Notes: generated by a model not told the origin, from the letters alone. A stretch of 43,650 bases of DNA from an uncultured cyanobacterium (GCA_937899645.1 CALCCD010000088.1:1-43650), one strand, 5' to 3'; counted from the stretch's first letter, positions 8,795 through 17,688 are shown. Made by a program: numbers and translations.

Positions 8795-9208
8795 GTGCGA
8801 TCGCATCAGGCCCCATCGAAAATCCCCCAGGTTAATCTCGTGCCGATGATCGACGTGCTGATGTCGGTGCTGACCTTCTTCGTGATTATGGCGATGAATA
8901 TGAACGGGATGCTCGTACCCGATGTGACGCTGCCGACCCTCGAAGATACCCAAGACAGCCTTGCTTCAGAGGACGAACAAAGGCCGGAGCTGCCCGTCGG
9001 CCTCAACGTCAACGGCGAAATCGTCCTCGACACCACCGTCGTCGATTTGGCCACGCTGGAGACCGAGATGCGGACTTTTCTGGAAACCGAACCCGAAGGC
9101 GTTATCAAGGTGCGCGCCGATCGCGGCCTCAAATACGAGCAGATCGACACCCTGTTAATCCAGCTTGCAGAAATCGGCGGCGATCGCGTGCTGCTTGTGG
9201 TTCAGTAA
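8795..9208 (+). CDS. exbD: ExbD/TolR biopolymer transport protein, copy 1 (canonical Asp)
   Basis: A 137-residue protein with a short cytoplasmic N-terminus, one transmembrane helix (VPMIDVLMSVLTFFVIM) and a periplasmic domain ending GGDRVLLVV. Asp20 in PMID is the conserved proton-carrying residue, equivalent to Asp25 of E. coli ExbD. It starts with GTG at 8795, with GAGG about ten bases upstream. It lies 63 bases after exbB, probably in the same transcript. Confidence 0.92.
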   Translation: MRSHQAPSKIPQVNLVPMIDVLMSVLTFFVIMAMNMNGMLVPDVTLPTLEDTQDSLASEDEQRPELPVGLNVNGEIVLDTTVVDLATLETEMRTFLETEPEGVIKVRADRGLKYEQIDTLLIQLAEIGGDRVLLVVQ

Positions 9209-9246
9209 TTTCAGATCTAGTTCTCAACGCCTGCCCTCGATCGAGC

Positions 9247-9310
9247 GAAACCGAGCCGAATCAAATCAAACCAGACCAAACCGAGCCGAATCAAACCGAA
9301 CCGAACCACC
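9247..9310 (+). repeat. Pentanucleotide tandem repeat (consensus CRAAY) abutting the second exbD start
   Basis: Twelve consecutive 5-base units (GAAAC, CGAGC, CGAAT, CAAAT, CAAAC, CAGAC, CAAAC, CGAGC, CGAAT, CAAAC, CGAAC, CGAAC) run from 9247 to 9306. CACC then leads directly into the ATG at 9311. The tract is almost free of T and has no Shine-Dalgarno sequence. A larger 18-base block is repeated 30 bases apart within it. Confidence 0.85.
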
Positions 9311-9766
9311 ATGCGCTTCCGCTCCCAAAACCGAACCCTCGGCGAGATTCCCGAAGTGGATATCACGCCCATGCTCAACGTGATTATGGTTGTGCTGGCT
9401 TTCTTCGTGGTCGTTTCGACAACGCTCGGCTCGCCCCCCAGTCAGCTTCAGGTCGGGCTTCCCGAAACCGGCGGGGAAGACACACCGCCGCCCGATGGCG
9501 AACAGCCCCTCGTTCTGCGCATCCAGCTCAAAGCCGACAGCCGGCTGCTCGTCGATGAAGCGCCGATGGAACTCAATTCGATTCTGGCGGGGCTGCCGGA
9601 GTTTTTGCAGAATAACCCCGACAGCACGGTGTTTCTCATCCCCGACAGCGCCGTGGACTACCAGTCGGTGTTAGAGGTGTTCGTGAAGCTACAGGCGATC
9701 GGAGGCGATCGCATTTCGCTGGCCGTGGGCGCGAACGACGACGAAGACGCTTCGCCCCTGGAATAG
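9311..9766 (+). CDS. exbD: ExbD/TolR-like protein, copy 2 (transmembrane Asp replaced by Asn)
   Basis: A 151-residue ExbD paralogue: IPEVDITPMLNVIMVVLAFF transmembrane entry, a Pro/acidic linker (TGGEDTPPPDGEQ) and the periplasmic domain (LQAIGGDRISLAVG). The essential transmembrane acid found in copy 1 (PMID) is Asn23 here (PMLN, codon AAC). In E. coli, replacing this Asp inactivates ExbD, so the copy may be a structural partner in a mixed dimer rather than a proton carrier; this is inference. It has no Shine-Dalgarno sequence and is preceded by a pentanucleotide repeat. The gene ends shortly before a bidirectional terminator. Confidence 0.88.
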   Translation: MRFRSQNRTLGEIPEVDITPMLNVIMVVLAFFVVVSTTLGSPPSQLQVGLPETGGEDTPPPDGEQPLVLRIQLKADSRLLVDEAPMELNSILAGLPEFLQNNPDSTVFLIPDSAVDYQSVLEVFVKLQAIGGDRISLAVGANDDEDASPLE

Positions 9767-9806
9767 ACAAAACAGGCTCTTCTCGGATCGACTGTATCGT
9801 CCAAGC

Positions 9807-9861
9807 AAAAACCGCAGCAGCCCGCACCCATCAGCGGACTTCTGCGGTTTTCCGAGGCTTT
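9807..9861. terminator. Bidirectional intrinsic terminator between exbD copy 2 and the TonB-like gene
   Basis: AAAACCGCAG (9808-9817) pairs perfectly with CTGCGGTTTT (9842-9851). CCGC/GCGG (9822-9825 and 9834-9837) can form an inner stem. T-runs follow on the plus strand (TTTT, then TTTTTT near 9860) and A-runs precede the stem, giving T-runs for minus-strand transcription. It fits termination of both converging genes. Confidence 0.8.
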
Positions 9862-9892
9862 TTTAGCTTGCTGAGTGAGGTCTCAAACTTCG

Positions 9893-10870
9893 CTATTCCA
9901 GCGGGTTTTCGTTCCAGAGAACAACCAAGGTTTGGCCGCCGCCGAAGATTTTTGCGAACCCGATATAGAACTCGATATCGCTGTTATTTCCCTCTCCAGG
10001 CGTCACGTGATAGACCTTCGCCGATCCGCGATCGCCGATGCGACCGATAAGCTCGGACTCGAATCGCAACACCTCGAAAATGCCTTCGGAATTCGGGTCG
10101 CCTCCCACAACCATCAACTCGGCTTGGCCTTGGGGGATCTGGGGTAGACGCAATGCACCGTAGGCCGTGCCGCCCGCTACCGGATCGCACACCTCGTCCG
10201 CGCCGCGCTCGGGGCAGATTTTGGAGCGATCGGCTTGCGCGTCCACATCATCGACCTTCGGGAACGAGTCGAGCTGCTGGCGAATCGCCTGGGTGTCGTT
10301 GACGCCGTCGCCGCCCGCGGTTAGACGGCTGAATACGCGGTCTTTGAGTAGGTCGATCGTGCCCGTGTCGCCGCTACCGCCGCCGCCATCATCGTCGCCC
10401 CCACCATCGTCGCCGCCGTCATCGCCGTCCCCACCATCTTCATCGCCGCCGTCTTTGTCATTCCCTTTATCGTCTGGCTCTTCGTCTTCAGCGTCCTTGG
10501 GTTCGTCGTCCTCGGGTTCGTCGTCCGGCTCGGGCTCCGGGTCGGGGTCGGGGTCGGGGTCGGGATTTGGCTCCGGTTCGGGCTCCGGCTCGCTGTCGCC
10601 TTCGCTCTTTTCGGGCTTGCTGTCGTCTTTCGGTGGGGGCTCGCCGTCGCCGACCAGTGCCGTGATCTCGACGAACTCTTCTTCGACCGGCTCGAGGGGC
10701 AGCGCTTCTTCCTCGACGACATCTACGCTCTCGACGCTGTCACCGGGCAGGCGCGCGCGCAAGAGCAATACGTGCGCCGCCAGCGCCAACAACAACATCG
10801 GTCGCCAAAAGACGCGCATGGCGAGCAACGTCGCCCAGCCTTTCTCGCCGAGCAGTCGAAAGAATCTCAT
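9893..10870 (-). CDS. TonB-like energy-transducing protein with acidic linker
   Basis: A 325-residue protein with one N-terminal transmembrane helix (about residues 20-37, PMLLLALAAHVLLL) containing a single His, as TonB has. A periplasm-spanning low-complexity linker follows: Pro-Glu/Pro-Asp (about 95-118), then Asp/Glu/Gly-rich (about 118-170). The globular C-terminal domain (about 175-325) has two Cys near KICPERGADEVCDP. The usual TonB linker is Pro-Glu/Pro-Lys; this one is almost purely acidic. It converges on exbB-exbD-exbD, which supports a TonB role. The C-terminal domain has no TonB motif that I can recognise, so the call rests on architecture and location. The ATG at 10870 has no clear ribosome binding site. 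Confidence 0.65.
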   Translation of the reverse strand: MRFFRLLGEKGWATLLAMRVFWRPMLLLALAAHVLLLRARLPGDSVESVDVVEEEALPLEPVEEEFVEITALVGDGEPPPKDDSKPEKSEGDSEPEPEPEPNPDPDPDPDPEPEPDDEPEDDEPKDAEDEEPDDKGNDKDGGDEDGGDGDDGGDDGGGDDDGGGGSGDTGTIDLLKDRVFSRLTAGGDGVNDTQAIRQQLDSFPKVDDVDAQADRSKICPERGADEVCDPVAGGTAYGALRLPQIPQGQAELMVVGGDPNSEGIFEVLRFESELIGRIGDRGSAKVYHVTPGEGNNSDIEFYIGFAKIFGGGQTLVVLWNENPLE

Positions 10871-11027
10871 AGTGAATCGAAGATCGAGTCAGAGGCGTGC
10901 GCGTGGAGGGCACCACGAATCGCGCCTCTGACTTTTGTGAATTTCGTGAATTTTGTGCAGGTCGATATACAAACCGGCGCTCGACTTCAGATCGAGCCGA
11001 TCGCCAGCAGATACTCGGTGCGGGTTG

Positions 11028-11079
11028 AAAAAACTGTGAGGGGCTGGAAACCATTCCTCAAAATCGTCTGCCCAGCCCC
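11028..11079 (-). terminator. Intrinsic terminator downstream of pstS
   Basis: Read on the minus strand, GGGGCTGG (11072-11079) pairs with CCAGCCCC (11040-11047), and TCACAG then TTTTTT (11028-11033) follow. The stem is 8 bp with a 24-base loop, 56 bases after the pstS stop codon. Confidence 0.75.
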
Positions 11080-11135
11080 AACCTCAACGGCGATCGGCAT
11101 GGAAACCCAGCTCGATCGCGTGGCTCCGTCGAGAC

Positions 11136-12164
11136 TTAGTTGTCTGCGACGATTTCAGCGTCTGAGTCGAGGATGTAGCGACCCGCCTGCAGTGCGGCCA
11201 GGTGCGCTAGAGCATCGGTGTAGACTTCATCAGCCAGGGGAACGTAGCCGACTTCACTCACGAGACCGGCTGCGACGGCGTCGGTCAGATAGTAGGTCAC
11301 GAAGTCGAGCACGGCTTCGCTGTAGCTGTCCGAGGTCGGATCGACCAGCGCTTTGTTGACGTAGATGTAGATCGGACGCGCCAGCGGATAGGAGTTATCG
11401 ATCACCGTTTCAGCGGTGGGCGCGACGAAAGTTTCGCCGTCTTTGCTGACGGGCAGTGCGTAGAGCGAGTCTTGGTTTTCGAGGTAATACGCAAGACCGA
11501 AGTAGCCCAGTGCAGCAGCGCTGCCCGAGACACCACCGACGAGGATGTTGTCGTCTTCGCTGGCGGTGTAGTCACCACGGCTCGCGCCTTCTTCACCGTT
11601 GATTTTTTTGGTGAAGTAGTCGAACGTACCCGAGTCCGAACCGGGCGCGAACAGGCCGAGGGGTGCGTTGGGCGCGCCGGTGATGGCGGGATCGACGTCC
11701 TGCCAGTTCATAACGGAAGCTTGCGACGCGGGATCCCAGATCGAGTTCAGTTGATCGAAGGTGATGCCGTCGATGTTGCCGCTTTCAATCTCGGAGATCA
11801 TGAAGTTGGCGTTTTCGCGGCTGACGACGACGCTCAGTGCGTCGTAAGCCACCGGCAGGGCGATGAATTCGGTGCTGCCTTCTTGGCAAAGCTCGATTTC
11901 AGAATCTTTGATGGGGCGAGACGCGCCGGAGATGGCGGTTTCACCGGGGCAGAATTTCTTGAAGCCGCCGCCCGTACCGGATACGCCGACCACGACGCGG
12001 TGTTCGGGGTTGTCGGCCATGAACTCTTCCGCCACGGCTTCGGTGATCGGGAAGACGGTGCTAGAACCGTCGATCAAGATGAGTTCGGCGTGGGCTGCGG
12101 TTGCCGACAGTGTCGCAGCCGCGATCGCGGCTGCGGCTAAGCAGTATTCAATCTGAGTCTGCAT
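11136..12164 (-). CDS. pstS: PstS/SphX-type phosphate ABC transporter substrate-binding protein
   Basis: A 342-residue periplasmic binding protein. The signal peptide ends at ATAAHA-E (about residue 26). Phosphate-binding motifs are visible: [32 protein letters not shown] and [17 protein letters not shown]. These are the loops that hold phosphate in PstS; the IDGSSTV form is common in cyanobacterial SphX/PstS. No pstC, pstA or pstB is next to it, so it must work with a transporter encoded elsewhere. A Pho-box array lies about 100 bases upstream, implying induction by phosphate starvation through SphS-SphR. A terminator follows the gene, so it is monocistronic. Confidence 0.93.
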   Translation of the reverse strand: MQTQIEYCLAAAAIAAATLSATAAHAELILIDGSSTVFPITEAVAEEFMADNPEHRVVVGVSGTGGGFKKFCPGETAISGASRPIKDSEIELCQEGSTEFIALPVAYDALSVVVSRENANFMISEIESGNIDGITFDQLNSIWDPASQASVMNWQDVDPAITGAPNAPLGLFAPGSDSGTFDYFTKKINGEEGASRGDYTASEDDNILVGGVSGSAAALGYFGLAYYLENQDSLYALPVSKDGETFVAPTAETVIDNSYPLARPIYIYVNKALVDPTSDSYSEAVLDFVTYYLTDAVAAGLVSEVGYVPLADEVYTDALAHLAALQAGRYILDSDAEIVADN

Positions 12165-12634
12165 TGGTTCTGGTCACAAAAGTCTTGTTAGTTACCGACG
12201 GATTTTTCACTATCCGCTAAGGCATGCTGACTTTATGTTTTGCTAGTTAATGCCAGAACAACGGCAGATTAAGAAATCAAAGAAATTGAATTAATATCTC
12301 ATTAAGAGTCTGTTTTTCATGACTCTTTTTCGCTTGCTTTATGCGGCCTTAATATTAGCACTATTGAGAATATCTCGTAGCAAGAGATTAAGCCCGGTGC
12401 AGGACAAACGCATGCTCCAAACCCTTGGCGCTGAGAGCCAAGATGTTGAGGTTGAGCATCGTCGTTTCGCAAAGTCGAATGGCGTATTAGAAAAAGCCCC
12501 ACGAAGAAACTGAGAAGGCTATGATGGGTCGTGGTTTACAGGGTGATGGGCGATCGCGGCGGCAGATAGCGCCTGAGATTGCGGCAAGGAACGAGATCGC
12601 AACAAAGAAATTTTCAAAGTTCAGTGCGGGTGAA
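12165..12634. other. Divergent spacer between pstS and the DUF1565 gene
   Basis: The left half (12165-12310) is AT-rich and holds the pstS control region with the Pho box. The right half has short open frames on both strands (for example ATG at 12319), but none has a ribosome binding site and coding character together. I see no RNA gene here. Confidence 0.6.
12266..12306 (-). promoter_or_regulatory. Candidate Pho box (SphR/PhoB site) of pstS
   Basis: On the minus strand four 8-bp units follow each other with 3-bp spacers, an exact 11-bp period: CTTAATGA (12299-12306), ATTAATTC (12288-12295), TTCTTTGA (12277-12284, weak) and CTTAATCT (12266-12273). The cyanobacterial Pho box is described as tandem PyTTAAPyPy(T/A) repeats with 3-bp spacers. 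CTTAATCT is a full match and two others match at most positions. The array lies in AT-rich DNA about 100 bases before the pstS start. Confidence 0.7.
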
Positions 12635-14578
12635 ATGAAGCGCATGAAGGTTGGACAGTCGTCGAGCATTGGTTGGCGCGGGTTTTGTCGCCGGACGATC
12701 GCGACGATCGGGGCGACTGCGCTGGCGGGACTCGGGGGCGGCGACGTTCGGGCGGCGGACTTCGCGACAGACCTCAGTGCACCGGTGGACGGTGTGGCGG
12801 AGTTTCACCTGGCGGACGAGCGTACTGCTCTCGAGGCTGTCGAGCTGTATGTCAACCCGGTCTCCGGCGACGATCGCACCGGAGACGGTAGCGCCGCGAG
12901 ACCGTTTCAGACGATTACCCAGGCGCTCGAGCTGGCCCAGCCGGGAACGATCGTGCGGCTCGCGCCCGGCACTTACGGCGCGGGCGAGCAGTTCCCGATC
13001 GTCTTGCGGCCAGAGGTGACGCTGCTCGGCGACCCCGATCGCTTCGGCGCGGATATCGAGATTATCGGCGGCGGCTGGTTGATGACACCGACCGCTGGCG
13101 AGCAGAATGCGGCGATTTTGGGCTTCGGCGGCGCGGGCTTGAGCGGGGTGACGGTGCGTAATCCCAGTGGTAGTGCGATTTGGGTTGCGGGCGGCACGCC
13201 TTGGCTGGTGGCGAATACGATCGCAGGGAACGCTCGTCACGGCATTGCGGCCCACGACGGCACGCCCTATATCCTTAACAATCGCTTTGAGGACAACGGC
13301 GGCGCGGATATCGAGCTATCTGAAGGCGCGACGCCGCAGCTCCAAGGCAACCAGCTCGACGATCGCAATCCGCGATCGCTGGCCTATCTTGGCGTCGAAA
13401 TCGGCATCGAAACCAGCGTCGAAACCGCGCGGGTGGCCGAGGCTGGTTTCGATGCTGGCGCATCCCCGAGACCGATCGCCGCCCGCGAACCCGAAGCGTC
13501 GGACGAAGTCGTTCCCTGGCAGGGCGAGTCGAGCTTTCCGCCCCTCGTGCGTCCGAGCGTGGCGCGATCGAGCAACGCGTCTGCCGATCGCCCAACCCCC
13601 GATCGCCCAACCCCCACCACCGCCCTACCTATCGACCCCGATCTGGGCGATCGCGCCAACCGCGCCAACCGCGCCGAAGCGAGAACGGAGAGCCGCGCCG
13701 AAGCACCGATCGAAGTTCGTGCTTGGGCCAGCGCCGATCGCGCCGCAACGCAAATCCCCGCACGCGCTACCGAAGTGCCCGCCCGCCCGACGGGTACGCC
13801 GAACCGTCCGCTCGCCGCTCGCTCGGATAGCCCGCCCACCGCGATCGCGCGCCGAACGCCGAGCGACGCTCCCGAGCCGGACGTGCTGAGCTGGGGGGCG
13901 AGTGTGGCGGGCGAGGCGGATGATGCTGCTCGCGACTCACTGCTGCGCTGGGAGGGGCTAGACGGCTCGGATCGCACGACGCAAGCCCCGAACTTACCGC
14001 CGCCCATCGTCGATCGGGAGCGGTCGCGCACCCAGCCGCCCAGCCGTTCGATCGCCGCTCTCGATCGCCCCGCTGCGCCCATCGAGCCCGTCACCCATGT
14101 CGCACCCGCCGAGCTGCCCGTCGATCGAGTCGAACCCGCCGAACTTATCGAGCCGCTCGCGCGCACCAGCCTGCCGCTGGCCTACCGACCGAGTAACGCC
14201 GACCCCTTCTGGCCAGAGCCTAGCGCGCACCCGATCGTCGGCCCCGTGCCGTTGCCCGTCCCCGATCCGTACCCACCGATCGGCAATTCGGGACAGCTAC
14301 CGTCCCCGCCGCTTGGTACGACGAATGCAGGCGACCCGCCGCCGCCGCCGGGGATTTCGTTCTCGCCGCTGGCCACGCGGCTGCGCTATCGCCTGTTGGT
14401 GAGCCCCAGCGCCGGACTCGATGACGTGCGGGCGATCGCCGGAGATGCGATCGAGACGGAAATCGACGGGAACGCCGCGATTCAAGCCGGAGTTTTCAGC
14501 GATCGTTGGCGTGCCGAGAGCCTGCTTGCCGCGCTCCAAGCAGCAGGCTTGACCGCCTGGATCGTCGATGTGGACTAA
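12635..14578 (+). CDS. Exported DUF1565 right-handed beta-helix protein with C-terminal SPOR-like domain
   Basis: A 647-residue protein. The ATG at 12635 is chosen because a twin-Arg-like basic stretch and hydrophobic core (RRTIATIGATALAGLGGGDVRA) follow as a signal peptide; an in-frame ATG 38 codons upstream gives an unlikely N-terminus. Residues of about 68-130 are DUF1565 (LYVNPVSGDDRTGDGS, then PFQTITQALELAQPGTIVRL). This leads into a parallel beta-helix to about residue 250 (ANTIAGNARHGIAAHDG, PYILNNRFEDNGGADI). A long disordered region rich in Pro, Ala and Arg comes next, with short repeats such as NRANRA and DRPTP. The last 65 residues resemble a SPOR domain (YRLLVSP, IQAGVFSDRWRAESLLAALQAAGL). 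SPOR binds denuded glycan strands of peptidoglycan, so this is probably a wall-anchored surface or periplasmic protein. Confidence 0.8.
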   Translation: MKRMKVGQSSSIGWRGFCRRTIATIGATALAGLGGGDVRAADFATDLSAPVDGVAEFHLADERTALEAVELYVNPVSGDDRTGDGSAARPFQTITQALELAQPGTIVRLAPGTYGAGEQFPIVLRPEVTLLGDPDRFGADIEIIGGGWLMTPTAGEQNAAILGFGGAGLSGVTVRNPSGSAIWVAGGTPWLVANTIAGNARHGIAAHDGTPYILNNRFEDNGGADIELSEGATPQLQGNQLDDRNPRSLAYLGVEIGIETSVETARVAEAGFDAGASPRPIAAREPEASDEVVPWQGESSFPPLVRPSVARSSNASADRPTPDRPTPTTALPIDPDLGDRANRANRAEARTESRAEAPIEVRAWASADRAATQIPARATEVPARPTGTPNRPLAARSDSPPTAIARRTPSDAPEPDVLSWGASVAGEADDAARDSLLRWEGLDGSDRTTQAPNLPPPIVDRERSRTQPPSRSIAALDRPAAPIEPVTHVAPAELPVDRVEPAELIEPLARTSLPLAYRPSNADPFWPEPSAHPIVGPVPLPVPDPYPPIGNSGQLPSPPLGTTNAGDPPPPPGISFSPLATRLRYRLLVSPSAGLDDVRAIAGDAIETEIDGNAAIQAGVFSDRWRAESLLAALQAAGLTAWIVDVD

Positions 14579-14792
14579 TGCTCCTGAGGCTTTGCCCCTA
14601 AACCAAAGCGGGCGCATTGTGGGGCGGAACTCGGCGATACATTCGATTAGATTTGCGGTTAGATTCGTCTTCTGGCGTGTTTTTGAGATTTTTACGAGGT
14701 TTCGCCAAATCGAGCGGAGAAACGCAGTGAAAACACGCTAAAACATACAGTAAGCAGTTTTACAGCCGATCGCGCGATCGCGAGGTGCAGTC

Positions 14793-15662
14793 ATGTCGTC
14801 AGCTTCTGAAAACTCCTCCAATATCACGGGCGATCGGTCCGGAGCCTCGCCGGGCACGGACGATGCCAACCTCGAGCGGCAAATCGCCACCAAGCTCGAT
14901 CGCCTGGAAGAGATGAACCGCGACATCGAGCAGCTCGACGCCATCACCAGCGAAATTTCCCAGAACGTGTCGGCGAGCGGCGACGTGCAGTCGGTGTCGC
15001 AGCAGGTGTCGCTGCTAGAGCCGCGCCTTTCGACGATTCAAAATTCGCTATTCGAGCATCAAGTCGAGCTGCGATCGGAGCTGCACGCCATGCGCGCCGA
15101 GTTCGGCAAGCTCCAGCAGCAGCAAGATCGCGAAATGTGGCAGCTCGAGAAGGTGCGCGATCGCCTGCAAGAGAAAATGAACACCCTGGGGCTCTCCCAG
15201 AAGACGCAAAACTGGCTGATGGCCATCATCGGGCTGGCGTTGCTGACGATGTTCGGCTGGATCGGCCTGACGCTCATCGAGAACCTACGCCGCGCCAACG
15301 CCCCCGTCGAAATGGGCAGCCCCGAAGCCTTCGTGCTCGAACACCTGCAAGATATCCGCGATGGCAAGCTCGAAGAAGCCTGGGGCCAGGCCGCCGTCAG
15401 CTTCCAGGAGCAAGCCTCACAGGGAGATCTCGAAGCCTACAAAGACTGGTGGACGCAGGTGGCCTATCCGATAACGGAAAACACCGTCACCAGCGTCGCC
15501 CAGGTGAAGCTGTATACCGAGTGGTCGTACTGCAATCGCGAGACCAACAAGGTGATTCAGAATACCGGCTTCTGGCACCTCTCGAAGGTCGGCGGCTTCT
15601 GGCAGCTCGATCGCATCGAAATTCCGCCCAACCGCCCCGCCCGCGAAGTCGGTAGCTGCTAG
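14793..15662 (+). CDS. Coiled-coil membrane protein with C-terminal NTF2-like domain, unknown function
   Basis: A 289-residue protein. GAGGTG precedes the ATG at 14793. Residues of about 25-140 are a charged, heptad-like coiled coil (LERQIATKLDRLEEMNRDIEQ; LHAMRAEFGKLQQQQDRE). A single transmembrane helix follows at about 142-162 (WLMAIIGLALLTMFGWIGLTL). The C-terminal 120 residues (MGSPEAFVLEHLQDIRDGKL to FWQLDRIEI) look like a DUF4878/NTF2-type cone domain that would sit outside the cytoplasm. I do not recognise a named family. It lies between the SPOR protein and leuA, with spacers of over 200 bases on each side, so it is probably transcribed alone. Confidence 0.7.
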   Translation: MSSASENSSNITGDRSGASPGTDDANLERQIATKLDRLEEMNRDIEQLDAITSEISQNVSASGDVQSVSQQVSLLEPRLSTIQNSLFEHQVELRSELHAMRAEFGKLQQQQDREMWQLEKVRDRLQEKMNTLGLSQKTQNWLMAIIGLALLTMFGWIGLTLIENLRRANAPVEMGSPEAFVLEHLQDIRDGKLEEAWGQAAVSFQEQASQGDLEAYKDWWTQVAYPITENTVTSVAQVKLYTEWSYCNRETNKVIQNTGFWHLSKVGGFWQLDRIEIPPNRPAREVGSC

Positions 15663-16003
15663 CCGCGATCGCGGCGTCGGCGCTAGGATCGCAGCATTTC
15701 AGATCTGAGACACGTGCCTCGCGATCTTGACTGCCGGATCGGGCAGTTCGCTCGAGCGCCGCTCTGGAATTGACCCGCCATATGTCGGTTCGCTATTTGC
15801 TCTGCGGGCAGCGAGCGACGGGATACTCCCGAGTCGGCGAATCGGCTCCAAGTTGGCGTTTCAAGACGTCGCTATCGATCGCTGCTAACGTCGATCGTGC
15901 TGCTGTCATACACTTGTAGCACCGTACTTTTTGTATTGTTTTCACGTAGCGGGAACACCGCGATGACCGTGTTTCACCACCCCCCTGGAGGTAACGCAAC
16001 ACC
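15663..16003. other. Non-coding spacer upstream of leuA
   Basis: No gene is supported here. ACTGCC (15730-15735) and GGCAGT (15742-15747) can form a small hairpin without a T-run. The 100 bases before leuA become T-rich (around 15925-15945), as a promoter region would, but no -35/-10 pair with proper spacing is clear. Confidence 0.5.
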
Positions 16004-17608
16004 ATGACCAGTCCAAACGAGCGCATCATTATCTTCGACACGACCCTGCGAGACGGCGAGCAGTCTCCGGGTGCGACGCTAAACAAAGACGAGAAGCTAA
16101 CGATCGCCCGTCAACTAGCTCGACTGGGAGTGGACGTTATCGAAGCCGGTTTCCCGTTTGCCAGTCCCGGCGACTTTGAGGCGGTGCAGCAGATCGCCGA
16201 GCAGGTGGGCACGCCCGACGGCCCGACGATTTGCGGTTTGGCGCGCGCCGCGAAGAAAGACATTGAAGCGGCGGGTCGGGCGCTGGCTCCAGCGGCGAAG
16301 GGTCGCATTCACACCTTTATTGCGACTTCGGATATTCACCTGGAGTACAAGCTCCGCAAGAGCCGCGCGGATGTGTTGGCGATCGTGCCGGAGATGGTCG
16401 CTTACGCCAAGACCTTCACCGACGATGTGGAATTCTCGCCCGAGGACGCCGGACGCTCCGACCCCGAGTTTCTCTATCAAGTGCTCGAAGCGGCGATCGC
16501 GGCGGGAGCCACCACGGTCAATATTCCCGACACCGTCGGCTACACGACTCCGAGCGAGTTCGGCGGCCTGATTCGCGGCATCAAAGACAACGTGCCGAAT
16601 ATCGACAACGCCATTATTTCGGTTCACGGCCACAACGACCTCGGCCTGGCGGTGGCAAACTTCCTGGCGGCGATCGAAAACGGTGCGCGCCAGCTCGAAT
16701 GTACGATCAACGGCATCGGCGAGCGCGCCGGTAATGCCGCCCTCGAAGAGCTGGCGATGGCGCTGCACGTCCGTCGCGCGTTCTACAATCCGGCGCTGGG
16801 TCGCCCGATCGAGTCCGAGGAGCCGCTGACCAATATCGATACGCGCCAGATTTATAAAACCTCGCGTCTGGTGTCGAGCCTGACGGGCATGTTCGTGCAG
16901 CCGAACAAGGCGATTGTCGGCGCGAATGCCTTCGCCCACGAGTCGGGCATCCACCAGGACGGCGTGCTGAAGAACAAGCAAACCTACGAGATTATGGACG
17001 CCGAGTCGATCGGCCTTCAGGAAAACCAAATCGTTCTCGGAAAGCTCTCCGGTCGCCATGCGTTCCAAAGCCGTCTGAAGGAATTGGGCTTCGAGCTGTC
17101 GGAGACCGAGCTAAATAAGGCGTTCCTGAACTTTAAGAAGTTTGCCGACCAGAAGAAAGAGATTACCGATTGGGATCTCGAGTCGATCGTCAACGACCAA
17201 ATCCAGCAGCCGCCGGAGCTATATCGCGTCGAGCACGTGCAGGTCTCCTGCGGCAACCACGCCAAATCGACAGCGACGGTGTCGATCCGTACGCCAGAGG
17301 GCGAGGAGCACACGCACGCGGCGATCGGCACGGGGCCGGTGGATGCAACGTACCGCGCGATCGATCGCATCGTGGCGCTGGACTACGAGCTGATCGAGTA
17401 CACGGTGCAGTCGGTGACGGCGGGTATCGATGCGCTGGGTGAGGTGACCGTGCGGTTGCGCCACGAGGGGCGGATCTTCTCGGGGCACGCGGCGAATACT
17501 GACGTGATCGTGGCGTCGGCGCAGGCGTATGTGAATGCGATCGGGCGGCTGTACGGTGCGCTGAGCGCGCCGACAGCGGCGACGCAGAAGGAGGTTGCTA
17601 AGGTGTAG
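16004..17608 (+). CDS. leuA: 2-isopropylmalate synthase
   Basis: A 534-residue LeuA, the first committed enzyme of leucine synthesis (acetyl-CoA plus 2-oxoisovalerate). It contains the [15 protein letters not shown] active-site motif at about residues 12-26, the metal-binding [12 protein letters not shown] motif, and the [13 protein letters not shown] loop. A C-terminal LeuA allosteric domain follows (about 390-520, [12 protein letters not shown] to [21 protein letters not shown]), so feedback inhibition by leucine is expected. GGAGGT lies about 12 bases before the ATG. Length is normal for the cyanobacterial enzyme. Confidence 0.97.
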   Translation: MTSPNERIIIFDTTLRDGEQSPGATLNKDEKLTIARQLARLGVDVIEAGFPFASPGDFEAVQQIAEQVGTPDGPTICGLARAAKKDIEAAGRALAPAAKGRIHTFIATSDIHLEYKLRKSRADVLAIVPEMVAYAKTFTDDVEFSPEDAGRSDPEFLYQVLEAAIAAGATTVNIPDTVGYTTPSEFGGLIRGIKDNVPNIDNAIISVHGHNDLGLAVANFLAAIENGARQLECTINGIGERAGNAALEELAMALHVRRAFYNPALGRPIESEEPLTNIDTRQIYKTSRLVSSLTGMFVQPNKAIVGANAFAHESGIHQDGVLKNKQTYEIMDAESIGLQENQIVLGKLSGRHAFQSRLKELGFELSETELNKAFLNFKKFADQKKEITDWDLESIVNDQIQQPPELYRVEHVQVSCGNHAKSTATVSIRTPEGEEHTHAAIGTGPVDATYRAIDRIVALDYELIEYTVQSVTAGIDALGEVTVRLRHEGRIFSGHAANTDVIVASAQAYVNAIGRLYGALSAPTAATQKEVAKV

Positions 17609-17688
17609 ATCGAGCCAGTTCCAAGTCTCTGCGGTGCATCGGTTGGTCGATGTTGTGAAGGATCGTTACCCCTTGCGGGTCTGACGCC

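Noticed and set aside
12319-12513. Possible 64-residue protein in the pstS spacer
   Set aside because: Begins with a hydrophobic stretch, but there is no ribosome binding site at a usable distance and the rest looks random.
15730-15747. Terminator after the coiled-coil protein gene
   Set aside because: Only a 6-bp stem with no T-run.
15916-15927. NtcA-like GTA...TAC upstream of leuA
   Set aside because: The half sites are six bases apart, whereas NtcA needs eight.
16115-17068. 317-codon minus-strand frame inside leuA
   Set aside because: leuA is unmistakable on the plus strand; the opposite frame is a by-product of its codon use.
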